NCBI GenBank assembly: GCA_030698405.1
Contig: JAUYMU010000112.1
Location: 16,554 to 80,553, forward strand
Reading direction: 5' to 3'
DNA: 64,000 nucleotides
Source: Bacteroidota bacterium
GTDB lineage: Bacteria; Bacteroidota; Bacteroidia; Bacteroidales; Prolixibacteraceae
Each line of letters starts with the position of its first letter. Position 1 is the first letter of the stretch. The translations under genes and the position numbers were made by a program. Shown one piece after another: positions 17,296-25,872 of this stretch. The notes under the pieces were generated by a model. It saw nothing but the letters and a program-made list of their open reading frames with translations, did no database searches and was not told where the DNA came from.

Positions 17296-17901
17296 ATGAA
17301 AAATACATCATTGGTACTTATTGTTATTTTGTTTATTGCAGTTGCAGGTATCTACATTCTGCATTTTAGTGGAAATAAATCAAATGGAGCCGGGAAAGAT
17401 GGGGCTGGTGAAGGCAGTACTTCTTCCGAATTAAAGATTGCATACATCAAAGTTGACTCTCTGATTGTTAATTACGATTTTGCACAGGAAATGCATGACG
17501 GTTTCACCAAACAACAGGAAGCTTTTTCGAAAGAATACAGTGATAAACGCAGTCGTTTCGAGTCTCAGGCGGCCTCTTTTCAGGAAAAGGTACAGCGCGG
17601 TGGGTTCCTTACCCAGGAAAGAGCAATGCAGGAACGTGACCGTTTGATGGGCGAAGAACAACAAATAACCAAACTCGATCAGGAATTGTCAACAAAACTT
17701 TCCCAGATACAAGCTGAGAACAACAAACAATTGCTGGACAGCCTGATGAACTATTTGAAGATTTACAACAAGGATAAAAAATACAGTTATATTTTTAATG
17801 CCGGCGAGGTGCTGATTGGCGACGATTCGCACAATATCACCAAAGAAATTTTGGTAAATCTGAATGCCCGGTATTCAAAAGCAAAAGGGAAAGTAAAATA
17901 G
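17296..17901 (+). CDS. OmpH/Skp-family periplasmic chaperone-like protein
   Basis: 201 residues. A single N-terminal hydrophobic segment (SLVLIVILFIAVAGIYIL) is a signal anchor or uncleaved signal peptide. Then comes the Skp/OmpH pattern: IAYIKVDSLIVNYDFAQ, a long charged coiled coil (about 60-145) and the closing YSYIFNAGEVLIGDDSHNIT, equivalent to the conserved end of the family. Skp proteins hold outer-membrane proteins in the periplasm. It ends at a strong terminator (17922-17950). Housekeeping skp copies in Bacteroidota usually sit beside bamA; this one is separate. Confidence 0.85.
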   Translation: MKNTSLVLIVILFIAVAGIYILHFSGNKSNGAGKDGAGEGSTSSELKIAYIKVDSLIVNYDFAQEMHDGFTKQQEAFSKEYSDKRSRFESQAASFQEKVQRGGFLTQERAMQERDRLMGEEQQITKLDQELSTKLSQIQAENNKQLLDSLMNYLKIYNKDKKYSYIFNAGEVLIGDDSHNITKEILVNLNARYSKAKGKVK

Positions 17902-17921
17902 CTGATTGAAAAAATATTAAA

Positions 17922-17950
17922 AAAAAATCCGAATGACCTTCGGATTTTTT
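17922..17950. terminator. Intrinsic terminator after the OmpH-like gene
   Basis: Stem AAAAAATCCGAA / TTCGGATTTTTT with a 5-nt loop, followed by a T run; symmetric A/T flanks would let it work in both directions. Confidence 0.8.
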
Positions 17951-17987
17951 TGTTTACAGAAATATATAAATTCTGAATAATCCGACC

Positions 17988-19172
17988 ATGTTTGCTGACA
18001 GGTACATTCAAAATAACATTGTTTATCCGTCCTTCATCAAAGAAGAAGCCTCTCCAGCCCTCTCGATGATTGTAATGATTCCGTGCCTGAACGAACCTGA
18101 AATAATCAGAACACTAGAATCGGTATGGGCATGCGAGCCGGTGGATTCGTTTTGTGAAGTGCTAATCGTAGTCAACGATTCGGAAAACAGCACTGAACCG
18201 GTGAAAGCAATCAATCAGCAAACTTTCGAAAAATTGCTTGCATGGAAGCAAACGAACGACCGCCAAAATCTGGTACTTCATCCGTTTTATGCTCCTTCAA
18301 TACAGGCAAAGTTTGCAGGCGCCGGCATGGCACGAAAAATTGGCATGGACGAGGCGATCCGCCGTTTCAACGCGGTTAACCGCCCTGAAGGTGTGATTGT
18401 TTCTCTTGATGCCGACTGTCTGGTTTCGCGCAACTACCTGCAAAGGATCGTACAGGTTTTTTCGCAAAGCAAATCGTGTTTTGCAGCTACCATTAACTTC
18501 AGGCATCGTTTTGAAGAGATGGAAGATGCGAGACAGGAAGCGGGAATCAGAATGTATGAGGATTACCTCCATTACTACAAACAAGCGCTGGATTTCGCCG
18601 GATTTCCGAATTCAATTTATACCATCGGATCGGCGTTTGCAGTGAGGGCAGACACATACGTAAAACAAGGCGGCATGAACCGCAGGCAAGCAGGCGAAGA
18701 CTTTTACTTCTTGCACAAACTCACCAAATTGGGTCGTTTGGCTGAAATTACGGATGCATTTGTTTATCCTTCAGGACGTGTTTCCGACAGGGTTCCATTT
18801 GGAACCGGAGCAGCGATGACCAAATGGAAGAACTTTACCGAGGATTTGGCACTGACTTATCGTTTTGATGCTTTTCTGGATCTGAAGCGATTGTTTGACC
18901 ATGTTGATAGTTTTTACAATGTCAGTTCAAATCGTTACGCTGAAATCCTAACCTCTTTGCCGCAAAGCATTCAGGAATATTTAAATGCCGTTTCATTTGA
19001 AGAAAAACTTGCAGAAATTAATCGGAATAGCGCAACTCCTGAATCTTTCAGGAAACGATTCTTTCAGGTTTTTGATGCTTTTTATGTCCTGAAATTTCTG
19101 AACATGGCCCATGAAAGTCACTATCAACAGCAGAATTTAGCGGAAGCGATCCTGCAACTTCAGACTTCCTGA
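17988..19172 (+). CDS. GT2-type glycosyltransferase, 3' end altered by an insertion sequence
   Basis: 394 residues. The start SMIVMIPCLNEPEIIRTLESV and IVSLDADCLVSRNYLQ (the metal/nucleotide-sugar Asp motif) are typical of family 2 glycosyltransferases. There is no signal peptide or clear membrane helix, so it is cytosolic or peripheral. The acceptor is unknown. The last codons (CAG ACT TCC TGA) lie inside the left terminal repeat of the IS that begins at 19161, so the element supplies the present stop codon. The original C-terminus may have been different. Confidence 0.82.
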   Translation: MFADRYIQNNIVYPSFIKEEASPALSMIVMIPCLNEPEIIRTLESVWACEPVDSFCEVLIVVNDSENSTEPVKAINQQTFEKLLAWKQTNDRQNLVLHPFYAPSIQAKFAGAGMARKIGMDEAIRRFNAVNRPEGVIVSLDADCLVSRNYLQRIVQVFSQSKSCFAATINFRHRFEEMEDARQEAGIRMYEDYLHYYKQALDFAGFPNSIYTIGSAFAVRADTYVKQGGMNRRQAGEDFYFLHKLTKLGRLAEITDAFVYPSGRVSDRVPFGTGAAMTKWKNFTEDLALTYRFDAFLDLKRLFDHVDSFYNVSSNRYAEILTSLPQSIQEYLNAVSFEEKLAEINRNSATPESFRKRFFQVFDAFYVLKFLNMAHESHYQQQNLAEAILQLQTS

Positions 19173-19262
19173 CCCCATCCTGATAACTACATGAAAATAA
19201 ATTAGATCGTAAATGGGTTGTCGTAAATCAAACTGTCGTAAATTTGGTAAAAAGATATCCAT

Positions 19263-19715
19263 ATGCAAATGCAACTGCCCATATTCCCAGAAAGTACAAA
19301 GCTTATAAACAGCAGTGTTGGTTTTTTCAAGAAGGATGAATTCATCTATTATCTTCATAATGGGTCCCCGATTTTTTGCCACCATGTCGATAGTACTAAC
19401 AATTACCGTTACATACTTGCCAATCTGGTGGAAAGCAAATTATGCCATGCTTCAGAGATAAGCAGAGCTTTGGGTATCAGCCAAAGGAATGTTGAGCGTT
19501 ATGCTCAAAAGCTCAGGAAACAGGGGATAGAAAGTTTTTTTAACCAAGTTGACCACCGGGGGGAATGTTATAAAATGACTGAACCGTTAATGCTGCAAGC
19601 GCAGCAACTATTGGATGATGGAAAGTCACAGTTGACCACGGCCAAGACCTTAGGGGTGAGCGAAAGTTGCATACGGTATCATCTCAAAAGTGGCACCTTA
19701 AAAAAAAAACACTAA
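19263..19715 (+). CDS. IS ORF A: helix-turn-helix DNA-binding part of transposase
   Basis: 150 residues. Two helix-turn-helix units are visible: SEISRALGISQRNVERYAQK (about 62-81) and TTAKTLGVSESCIRYHLKSG (about 126-145). It ends LKKKH at TAA in a run of ten A (19700-19709). The overlapping frame ORF B is in -1 relation, so a -1 slip on the A run would fuse the DNA-binding part to the DDE catalytic part. ATG at 19263 is the only good start. Confidence 0.85.
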   Translation: MQMQLPIFPESTKLINSSVGFFKKDEFIYYLHNGSPIFCHHVDSTNNYRYILANLVESKLCHASEISRALGISQRNVERYAQKLRKQGIESFFNQVDHRGECYKMTEPLMLQAQQLLDDGKSQLTTAKTLGVSESCIRYHLKSGTLKKKH

Positions 19716-21478
19716 CTCAAAACCCTGAAGCCCGCCAAGGCAGTACCCCCGGAGAAAGGAATGTTATTGATTTTGAGGCATCAATGGCAATAGGGACAGG
19801 AGCCACACGTGTTGAAGAACGGATTGCCGCCAGCCGGGGAGAATTGAAACAGACACCAATCAGGTTTGAGAATTGCCAAAGCCTTGAACATGCCGGGGTT
19901 TTGCTAATGTTGCCAGCCCTTTTGGCACAAGGGCTGATGGATTACAAGCCCCACTATCAAGAGATAGAAGATGTATATTACGACCTTGACACTACCATTC
20001 TTTTTTTGTCCTTCATGTACCTTTGCCGTATCCATAATCCGGAACAACTACGACACATCAGCCCGGGCGAGTTTGGGAAGTTAATGGGTCTGGATCGCAT
20101 CCCCGAAGCCAGATGTTTAAGGGCCCGGCTAAAACAAATCATCCAGCAAAACAAGTCAGAACAATGGGGCATGACCCAGGCCAGCAAGTGGGTAAAGGCA
20201 GAAGGGACAACAATTTATTATATCGACGGACATCCCAAAGTATATTGTGGAGATCAGGCAAACCTTGGCAAAAAGCACATATCCAGGTTGAAATTATGCA
20301 TGCCGGCCATCATGGAGTTTTGGGTAAACAACCATCAGGGGATGCCTTATTTTGTGGTCACTGGCGAAGTAAACGAAAAGCTTGGGGAAATGCTTTCAAC
20401 CCAAATCATACCACGGCTAAAGCAGCAGGTAGCCCTTCCGGTAAGCGAACAGGATCTGTTGGATGATCCTGAACTGCCCCGTTTCACATTAACATTTGAC
20501 CGCGAAGGATATAGCCCCAAAGCATTTAAAAGCTATTGGGAAAACGACCGGATTGCCGTGCTGACCTATAATAAGAACGTAAAAGACAAGTGGCCTGAAA
20601 GTGAATTCCATCAATACTCCATCCCCGTTGATGGCAATGAAATAAAAATGGAATTGGCCGAACGTGAAATAGAACTGGAAGGCATGAAAATACGCGAAGT
20701 GCGAAAAAAAACAGAAGACTCCCACCAAACCAGCATATTGACCACCAACCAAAAGTTGGACCTAACCTGGATAGCCATTTATATGTTCGCCCGCTGGTGC
20801 CAGGAAAATTTTTTCAAATACCTCCGGCAAGAATACGATATCGACCGTATGATGTATTATCTTGTAAAACAAATAAATGAAGGGGTGATGGTAGTCAACC
20901 CAATATACAGCAAACTAACCCAAGCCATCAAAAAAATACGCGAAAAGATAAACCGCAGACATGCCCAACTATTTTTGTTAAATGAAGAAAATGTAAATAG
21001 CGACTTGGAAACTGCCCCGCAGTACCTAAAAATGCAAACAAAACAAATCAGCCAGATCAACCAATTGAAAGACGAAGAACAAAAATTACTGGAGGCACGC
21101 AAACAGCAGCCTTATAAAATAGAAGTGAAAAACATGCCTGAAAATACAAGGTATACAAAATTGGACATGGAGGGCAAACTGTTTCAAAACATCATAAAAA
21201 TGATATGCTACCGGGCAGAAACAACAGTCGCAGCGTTGCTTAATAGCGAGATTTACAAAAAACAAGAAGAAATCCGTTCACTGGTAAAAAGCATCATAAA
21301 GTCCAGAGGTGACATAGTTCCAGATTACCAGCAACGAACATTAACAATAAAAATCTACACACTATCAAACCCAAGGGATAATCGTGCTTTAGAAAAATTA
21401 TGTGAACTGCTAACCGATTCTGAAACAATTTATCCGGGTACAGAACTTAGGTTGATTTATAAATTAGCGACAAATTAA
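19667..21478 (+). CDS. IS ORF B: DDE transposase catalytic part, probably made by -1 frameshift from ORF A
   Basis: 603 residues if read from the first TTG; no ATG exists near its start, which supports expression by -1 frameshifting in the A10 run at 19700-19709 (fusion of about 737 residues). Likely catalytic acids are in YYIDGHPKVYC (first Asp), FTLTFDREGYSP (second Asp) and WCQENFFKYLRQEYDIDRM (Glu). A long insert lies between the second Asp and the Glu. The C-terminus (about 420-490) is a charged coiled coil. The frame appears intact, so the element may still be active. Confidence 0.85.
   Translation: MHTVSSQKWHLKKKTLTQNPEARQGSTPGERNVIDFEASMAIGTGATRVEERIAASRGELKQTPIRFENCQSLEHAGVLLMLPALLAQGLMDYKPHYQEIEDVYYDLDTTILFLSFMYLCRIHNPEQLRHISPGEFGKLMGLDRIPEARCLRARLKQIIQQNKSEQWGMTQASKWVKAEGTTIYYIDGHPKVYCGDQANLGKKHISRLKLCMPAIMEFWVNNHQGMPYFVVTGEVNEKLGEMLSTQIIPRLKQQVALPVSEQDLLDDPELPRFTLTFDREGYSPKAFKSYWENDRIAVLTYNKNVKDKWPESEFHQYSIPVDGNEIKMELAEREIELEGMKIREVRKKTEDSHQTSILTTNQKLDLTWIAIYMFARWCQENFFKYLRQEYDIDRMMYYLVKQINEGVMVVNPIYSKLTQAIKKIREKINRRHAQLFLLNEENVNSDLETAPQYLKMQTKQISQINQLKDEEQKLLEARKQQPYKIEVKNMPENTRYTKLDMEGKLFQNIIKMICYRAETTVAALLNSEIYKKQEEIRSLVKSIIKSRGDIVPDYQQRTLTIKIYTLSNPRDNRALEKLCELLTDSETIYPGTELRLIYKLATN
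19700..19709 (+). promoter_or_regulatory. Probable -1 ribosomal frameshift site (A10 slippery run)
   Basis: Ten consecutive A just before the ORF A stop. In the zero frame it reads TTA AAA AAA AAA CAC TAA; in the -1 frame it continues AAA AAA AAA ACA CTA into the DDE domain. A runs are known frameshift or transcript-slippage sites in IS elements. Confidence 0.7.
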
Positions 21479-21501
21479 TGTGCGAGAGGTCAGGAAGTCT
21501 G

Positions 21502-21955
21502 AATTTAATGTGAACAAGGGTTACCTTTTGCCGTATTTGGGAATATATTAAAACTGCTTATCCCTTTTAGTCAAGTGCCAGTTAGAAAACCAATGTCAAA
21601 GCAATTCCTCTGATCAAAAACATGTTGAAATCGACAAACTATTTGCACTGGTAGCAGTTTTTAGATAGAAAACCCAACAAAATTCAGTAAAGCCATGAAT
21701 CAGTGTTTCTTTTGACCAATAAATCATTGCTCTTTCTTCAATGCATGTCTATACATACAAATAAATCAACAATTGAATTAACTTTTCATAGATTCCAAAA
21801 CTTGATCAAGCGTACCAAATTAAGTTGTTAGTTCAGCTTGACCGAAAGGGATAAGCAGTATATTAAATTAGGTGTTGTTGCATTTTTCTAAAATATAAAA
21901 GGATTCCACCTCCCAGAGATGAAATCCTTTTACTAACTATTTTAAGATAAATTTT
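21502..21955. other. Intergenic region between the IS and the dihydroorotase fragment
   Basis: No gene is visible. It contains a 307-bp MITE (21553-21859) with target duplication. Left of the MITE, 21511-21540 (CAAGGGTTACCTTTTGCC) resembles 23413-23442 (CAAGAGGGTAACCTTTTCCC), so the duplicated tract downstream of dihydroorotase once ran further and the MITE landed in it. At the right end is the duplicated terminator of the fragment. Confidence 0.55.
21545..21867. mobile_element. 307-bp MITE with 23-bp terminal repeats and 8-bp target duplication
   Basis: Element 21553-21859. Its ends ACTGCTTATCCCTTTTAGTC... (21553-21575) and 21837-21859 are complementary at 21 of 23 positions. It is flanked by a perfect 8-bp direct repeat ATATTAAA at 21545-21552 and 21860-21867, as left by transposition. 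It carries no ORF, so it must be mobilised by a transposase elsewhere. Confidence 0.8.
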
Positions 21956-22148
21956 CTACCGGTTAAACTTCAACCTTTTGCCCTGAATTCCTGAAACAAC
22001 ATTTCCATCAGCATAAACCAAGTTGCCATTTACAAAAGTATGGGTTACCTGGTGCGAGAATTCTGTTCCATAGAAAGGCGACCAGCCGCACTTGTAAAGT
22101 ATATTTTCAGGAGAAACCACCCACGATTGTGCCGGATCAACCAACACC
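21956..22148 (-). pseudogene. Duplicated 3' fragment of dihydroorotase
   Basis: The last 63 or so codons of the dihydroorotase gene at 23538-24881 are repeated here in frame, from [14 protein letters not shown] to the stop, and the copy continues through the downstream terminator (21901 onward). Homology ends abruptly at 22148 (equivalent to 23730). Differences include Tyr for Asp in WSPFYGTEF. There is no start or catalytic part, so it is a non-functional fragment. It marks the far side of the inserted segment at 22149-23481. Confidence 0.9.
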
Positions 22149-22213
22149 CATTTGCGCTAAACGTACTATTCTGCGTTATCGCCCAACAAACTCTGTTAAC
22201 TTGATTTGTTGAA

Positions 22214-22256
22214 CAAGGATTCCATCTCTTTTTGAAAGATGGAATTCCTTTACTAT
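22214..22256 (-). terminator. Terminator of the T9SS cargo gene
   Basis: Inverted repeat AAGGATTCCATCT (from 22217) against AGATGGAATTCCTT, just after the stop of the minus-strand gene ending at 22261. It resembles the dihydroorotase terminator (AAGGATTCCACCTC near 23481) and its duplicate near 21899. Confidence 0.65.
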
Positions 22257-22260
22257 TGAG

Positions 22261-23139
22261 TCATTCTTTGATGATTACCTCTTCGGAATACTTCCCTGAG
22301 TCTGAAATCAAACGCAAAATATAAATTCCATTTCGGAGTGAGCTCGTGTCAACCCGATGCAGATTGTTTCCAGCATCCAGACACTCTTTTTTTACCAGTT
22401 CACCTTTTAAGGAGTACAATTCGAGGGTATAATTTTCATCAATGTTCGTGGTGAGTTGAACAAATAATTCGCCCGAAACCGGGTTGGGGTATACTTTAAA
22501 TCCTTTTGTTGGGTTTTGAATATTTATTGATGACGTGTAAAAACAGGTATTGTATTCAGGGTTTTGATAAACGAGTTGTCCGTTTTCTGTATAGCAGAGA
22601 AGAAAAGGAAGTGCACCAATGCTCCCATTAATATTCGATAAAAAGTAGTTTCTCTGACCCACTCCTTCAATCCACACTGTACGATGAAATTCATCACCCG
22701 AAACAGGGTTGAGATACCAATGTTTTCGCAGTTTACCTCCCCAGTTGAAGATTAGAACAGAGTCAACTTTGAAGGTGATGCCTTGAGTAATAAAAATGTC
22801 GTTTTTCACTAATGAAAAATCGTACATTAATTGTTCCTTATGGTAATATAAATCTCGCTTGAATATTTTTAAACCGTCCGTTTCTCTCCATAAACCATAT
22901 ATTTTCCAGTTTGTTAAAGATTCATCGGTGGTAGTATAGAGCTTCGCATAGGTAGTGTCGTTAATGATTGAATCTCCCTGAAACTTATATGCATCATTTC
23001 TATGTCCACAACAAGGTTCGGAATAAATTTTCGCTCCAATTCTCCAGATTTTGTTTTCTGAAATAAGATTTTGAGAAACCAGGTTACTGGAAAATGAAAT
23101 ACAGATAGCGATGAAAAAATACTTCATAATTGGTTTCAT
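22261..23139 (-). CDS. Secreted protein of unknown function with T9SS sorting domain
   Basis: 292 residues. A signal peptide (IMKYFFIAICISFSSNLVSQ) precedes about 180 residues of beta-rich sequence that I do not recognise (RIGAKIYSEPCCGHRNDAY, TWTVWIEGVGQRNY-like region), then a T9SS type A sorting domain starting VYPNPVSGELFVQL and ending EEVIIKE. Proteins of this build are short secreted surface proteins in Bacteroidota, often in multi-copy families. It lies as cargo between dihydroorotase and a duplicate of that gene's 3' end, in the same orientation. Function unknown. Confidence 0.8.
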   Translation of the reverse strand: MKPIMKYFFIAICISFSSNLVSQNLISENKIWRIGAKIYSEPCCGHRNDAYKFQGDSIINDTTYAKLYTTTDESLTNWKIYGLWRETDGLKIFKRDLYYHKEQLMYDFSLVKNDIFITQGITFKVDSVLIFNWGGKLRKHWYLNPVSGDEFHRTVWIEGVGQRNYFLSNINGSIGALPFLLCYTENGQLVYQNPEYNTCFYTSSINIQNPTKGFKVYPNPVSGELFVQLTTNIDENYTLELYSLKGELVKKECLDAGNNLHRVDTSSLRNGIYILRLISDSGKYSEEVIIKE

Positions 23140-23336
23140 ATTTTAAAAATTAAATTGCTGAATAAACCATAACTCCATTATGAGTTGTAAGTGTGTTTTG
23201 TTTATAACTGCTGTAAGCCCACTTTACCAAAGTTGCCAAATCTTCCCCTGAACAAGCGTTCTTCCTGATAATCTTGAAACTGGCAACCAAATTATGTGTA
23301 AATGTATAAAGTCGAATTATGAATAGCAAATTAAAT

Positions 23337-23349
23337 CCCCCCCCCCCCC
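23337..23349. repeat. Homopolymer of 13 C
   Basis: Thirteen consecutive C residues (13 G on the minus strand) upstream of the minus-strand T9SS gene. Such tracts are prone to length change. Confidence 0.9.
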
Positions 23350-23479
23350 TGTATAACTACCAGTATGTGCTTGGTATATAGCGATATGGTAGAATTTATT
23401 TTAGAACATACATGCAAGAGGGTAACCTTTTCCCTTTTCCCGGAATTAATTACTCAGGGCTTGTTGCATGAAAAACAAA

Positions 23480-23517
23480 AAGGATTCCACCTCCCCAGAG
23501 ATGAAATCCTTTTACGT
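23480..23517 (-). terminator. Dihydroorotase terminator
   Basis: Imperfect inverted repeat AAAAGGATTCCACCTC / GAGATGAAATCCTTTT downstream of the minus-strand stop at 23538; duplicated near 21899-21935 together with the gene fragment. Confidence 0.65.
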
Positions 23518-23537
23518 TCTATTTTAAGATAAATTTT

Positions 23538-24881
23538 CTACCGGTTAAACTTCAACCTTTTGCCCTGAATTCCTGAAACAACATTTCCATCAGCATAAAC
23601 CAAGTTGCCATTTACAAAAGTATGGGTTACCTGGTGCGAGAATTCTGTTCCATCGAAGGGCGACCAGCCGCACTTGTAAAGTATATTTTCAGGAGAAACC
23701 ACCCACGATTGCGCCGGATCAACCAATACCAAATCAGCATAATATCCTTCGCGGATGTATCCACGACGATCGATTCGGAACAGGTCTGCCGGGGCGTGGC
23801 ACATTTTTTCAATCACTTTTTCGACCGGAATCATTCCTTTCCGGCTCATTTCGAGCATGGCTACCAGCGAATGCTGCACCAGCGGCCCACCGGCTGGCGC
23901 TTTGAAATACGAATGTTCTTTTTCCTGAAGGGTGTGCGGGGCATGATCGGTAGCCACCACATCAATTTTATCGTCAAGTAAAGCTTTCCAAAGTGCAGCT
24001 TTATCTGCAGGCGATTTAATAGCAGGGTTCCATTTTATAAAGTTACCATGTGCAATGTAGTCGCTTTCGTCGAACCACAGATGGTGCACGCAAACTTCAG
24101 CAGTAATGAGCTTTTCAGCAACTGGTCCCGAAGCAAAAAGTTTCATTTCATCGGCAGTTGAAATGTGCAAAACATGCAGCCTTGTTCCATATTTAGAAGC
24201 CAGCGCAACAGCTTTTGACGACGATTTGAAACAGGCTTCGGCGCTTCTGATTTTAGGATGCGCAGAAATTGGCACATAATCGCCGTATTTTTCGCGGTAA
24301 ATGGTAGTATTCAGGATAATTGTCGGTTCGTCTTCGCAATGCGTAGCGACCAGCAATTTGGTATTTTTAAATATTTCTGAAAGCACTTCTTCATTGTCAA
24401 CCAGCATATTTCCGGTTGACGAACCCATGAATATTTTTATTCCGCAAACATCTGAACCATTTGTTTTCAGCACTTCGTCCAGATTGTCGTTGGTGGCGCC
24501 CATGTAAAACGAATAGTTGGCAGCCGAAACTTCAGCAGCGCGCTGGTATTTCAGTTCGAGTATTTCTTGGGTTACTGCCTGCGGATTGGTGTTGGGCATT
24601 TCCATGTACGAAGTCACTCCACCGGCAACGGCAGCCCTCGATTCGGTAGCAATTTCGCCTTTGTGGGTCAGCCCCGGTTCGCGAAAATGAACCTGATCGT
24701 CGATGGCTCCCGGAACCAGGTATTTGCCATTTGCATCGATCACTTTTGCTCCCAGAGCGAATTCAGCAGGAATATCTTCACCGGAGAAAACTTTGGCAAT
24801 CAATTCTCCATCAATCAGCACAGCTCCGCTAAAAATCTGTCCTTCATTGATGATCCGGGCATTTTTAATGAGTGTCTTCAT
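23538..24881 (-). CDS. pyrC: Dihydroorotase (class I)
   Basis: 447 residues. Zinc-amidohydrolase motifs: DDQVHFREPGLTHKGEI near the start (metal-binding His pair), GVTSYMEMPNTNP, a later HISTADE, and ATDHAPHTLQEKE with the catalytic Asp. It closes the pyrimidine precursor carbamoyl-aspartate to dihydroorotate in the cytosol. It follows the GT2 gene by 12 bp, as in other Bacteroidota, forming an operon. Its last coding bases and terminator are copied at 21901-22148. Confidence 0.93.
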   Translation of the reverse strand: MKTLIKNARIINEGQIFSGAVLIDGELIAKVFSGEDIPAEFALGAKVIDANGKYLVPGAIDDQVHFREPGLTHKGEIATESRAAVAGGVTSYMEMPNTNPQAVTQEILELKYQRAAEVSAANYSFYMGATNDNLDEVLKTNGSDVCGIKIFMGSSTGNMLVDNEEVLSEIFKNTKLLVATHCEDEPTIILNTTIYREKYGDYVPISAHPKIRSAEACFKSSSKAVALASKYGTRLHVLHISTADEMKLFASGPVAEKLITAEVCVHHLWFDESDYIAHGNFIKWNPAIKSPADKAALWKALLDDKIDVVATDHAPHTLQEKEHSYFKAPAGGPLVQHSLVAMLEMSRKGMIPVEKVIEKMCHAPADLFRIDRRGYIREGYYADLVLVDPAQSWVVSPENILYKCGWSPFDGTEFSHQVTHTFVNGNLVYADGNVVSGIQGKRLKFNR

Positions 24882-24893
24882 AATCTTGTGTTT

Positions 24894-25631
24894 TTAAATT
24901 GCTTTTTCGTAACGAATAAACCAACTTCTGATCTTCATTTTCAGGACGCCCCAAAGCGCTTCGTTAAAAATGCCACCGCTCATTTTCGATGCTCCCCGTG
25001 TTCGGTCTTTGAAAATGATGGGCACTTCAACTATTTTAAATCCGTGTTTCCAGGTCTTAAATTTCATTTCAATCTGAAACCCGTACCCTTTCAGCCGGAT
25101 GTTATCAAAATCAATGGTTTCCAGAACTTTCCGGTGGTAACATTTAAACCCGGCAGTGGTGTCCATGATTTTCATTCCGGTAATTGTTCGCACATACATC
25201 GAAGCAATGTATGACATCAATACCCGGCCAAGCGGCCAGTTTATCACGTTAATTCCTGAAATATAGCGCGATCCGATTGCCAGATCGGCATTTTGTTGGG
25301 TACAGGCAGCGTACAGTTTTTCCAGATATCTAGGATTGTGTGAAAAATCGCAGTCCATCTCAAAAATATATTCATACGGACGTGCCAATGCCCAGTGAAA
25401 TCCGGCCAGATATGCTTTTCCGAGTCCCTCTTTCCCTGCCCGTTTCAGTATATGAAGCCTGTCCGGAAATTCAGGAATAAGCCGATCAACAATTTCAGCA
25501 GTTCCATCCGGCGAATTATCGTCGATAATTAATACCTGAAAAGGCGTTTTCAACGAAAATACTTTGCGAATCATTCGTTCGACGTTTTCTTTTTCGTTGT
25601 AGGTAGGGATCAGTACCAGATTTTGATGCAC
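24894..25631 (-). CDS. Polyprenol-phosphate mannosyltransferase-like GT2 enzyme
   Basis: 245 residues, GTG start. LVLIPTYNEKENVERMIRKV, VLIIDDNSPDGTAEIVD, FEMDCDFSHNP (metal Asp pair), GSRYISGINVINWPLGR and a closing RTRGASKMSG are the dolichol-phosphate mannose synthase (DPM1) pattern. There is no C-terminal membrane pair, so it is the short soluble type. It transfers a sugar from a nucleotide donor to a polyprenyl phosphate, for periplasmic glycosylation. It is the first gene of an operon with dihydroorotase. Confidence 0.9.
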   Translation of the reverse strand: MHQNLVLIPTYNEKENVERMIRKVFSLKTPFQVLIIDDNSPDGTAEIVDRLIPEFPDRLHILKRAGKEGLGKAYLAGFHWALARPYEYIFEMDCDFSHNPRYLEKLYAACTQQNADLAIGSRYISGINVINWPLGRVLMSYIASMYVRTITGMKIMDTTAGFKCYHRKVLETIDFDNIRLKGYGFQIEMKFKTWKHGFKIVEVPIIFKDRTRGASKMSGGIFNEALWGVLKMKIRSWFIRYEKAI

Positions 25632-25792
25632 GCTTATTGGTTTTAGATTTTGTTACGAAAATACGTCTTTTTATGGATAGCATCCCTCATTCCACGAATG
25701 TTTAACAAATATTGAGACTTCTATACTACATGTCACTACACTTTATTATTATTAATGATGGATTTAATAAGTTTTTATTAATGTTTATGGAT

Positions 25793-25800
25793 TACTTTTG
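25793..25800 (+). promoter_or_regulatory. Putative -7 promoter element for the TIGR04255 operon
   Basis: TACTTTTG fits TAnnTTTG and lies 72 bp before the ATG at 25873. The region is very AT-rich; no clear -33 box. Confidence 0.45.
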
Positions 25801-25872
25801 CAAAGGATTAGGACATTTTATTATTTTCGTATATAAAAATACCTTTAACAAATTTAATAACCGACAAAAGTG

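Larger units (their letters stand above)
19161..21501. mobile_element. Insertion sequence with 14-bp perfect terminal inverted repeats
   Basis: Left end 19161-19174 (CAGACTTCCTGACC) is the exact complement of the right end 21488-21501. Between them lie two overlapping transposase frames filling most of the 2341 bp. The flanks AACTT (left) and AATTT (right) could be a decayed 5-bp target duplication, but this is not certain. I do not recognise the IS family with confidence; the DDE layout resembles IS1634/IS4-type enzymes. Confidence 0.85.
23140..23537. other. Intergenic region with a 13-base C run and the dihydroorotase terminator
   Basis: No gene is visible. A run of 13 C lies at 23337-23349 in otherwise AT-rich DNA, about 200 bp upstream of the T9SS gene start. 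The terminator of dihydroorotase occupies about 23480-23517 (AAAAGGATTCCACCTC against GAGATGAAATCCTTTT). Confidence 0.6.

Noticed and set aside
24567..25214. 215-codon open frame opposite dihydroorotase and the GT2 gene
   Set aside because: It spans two real genes on the other strand and has no family features.
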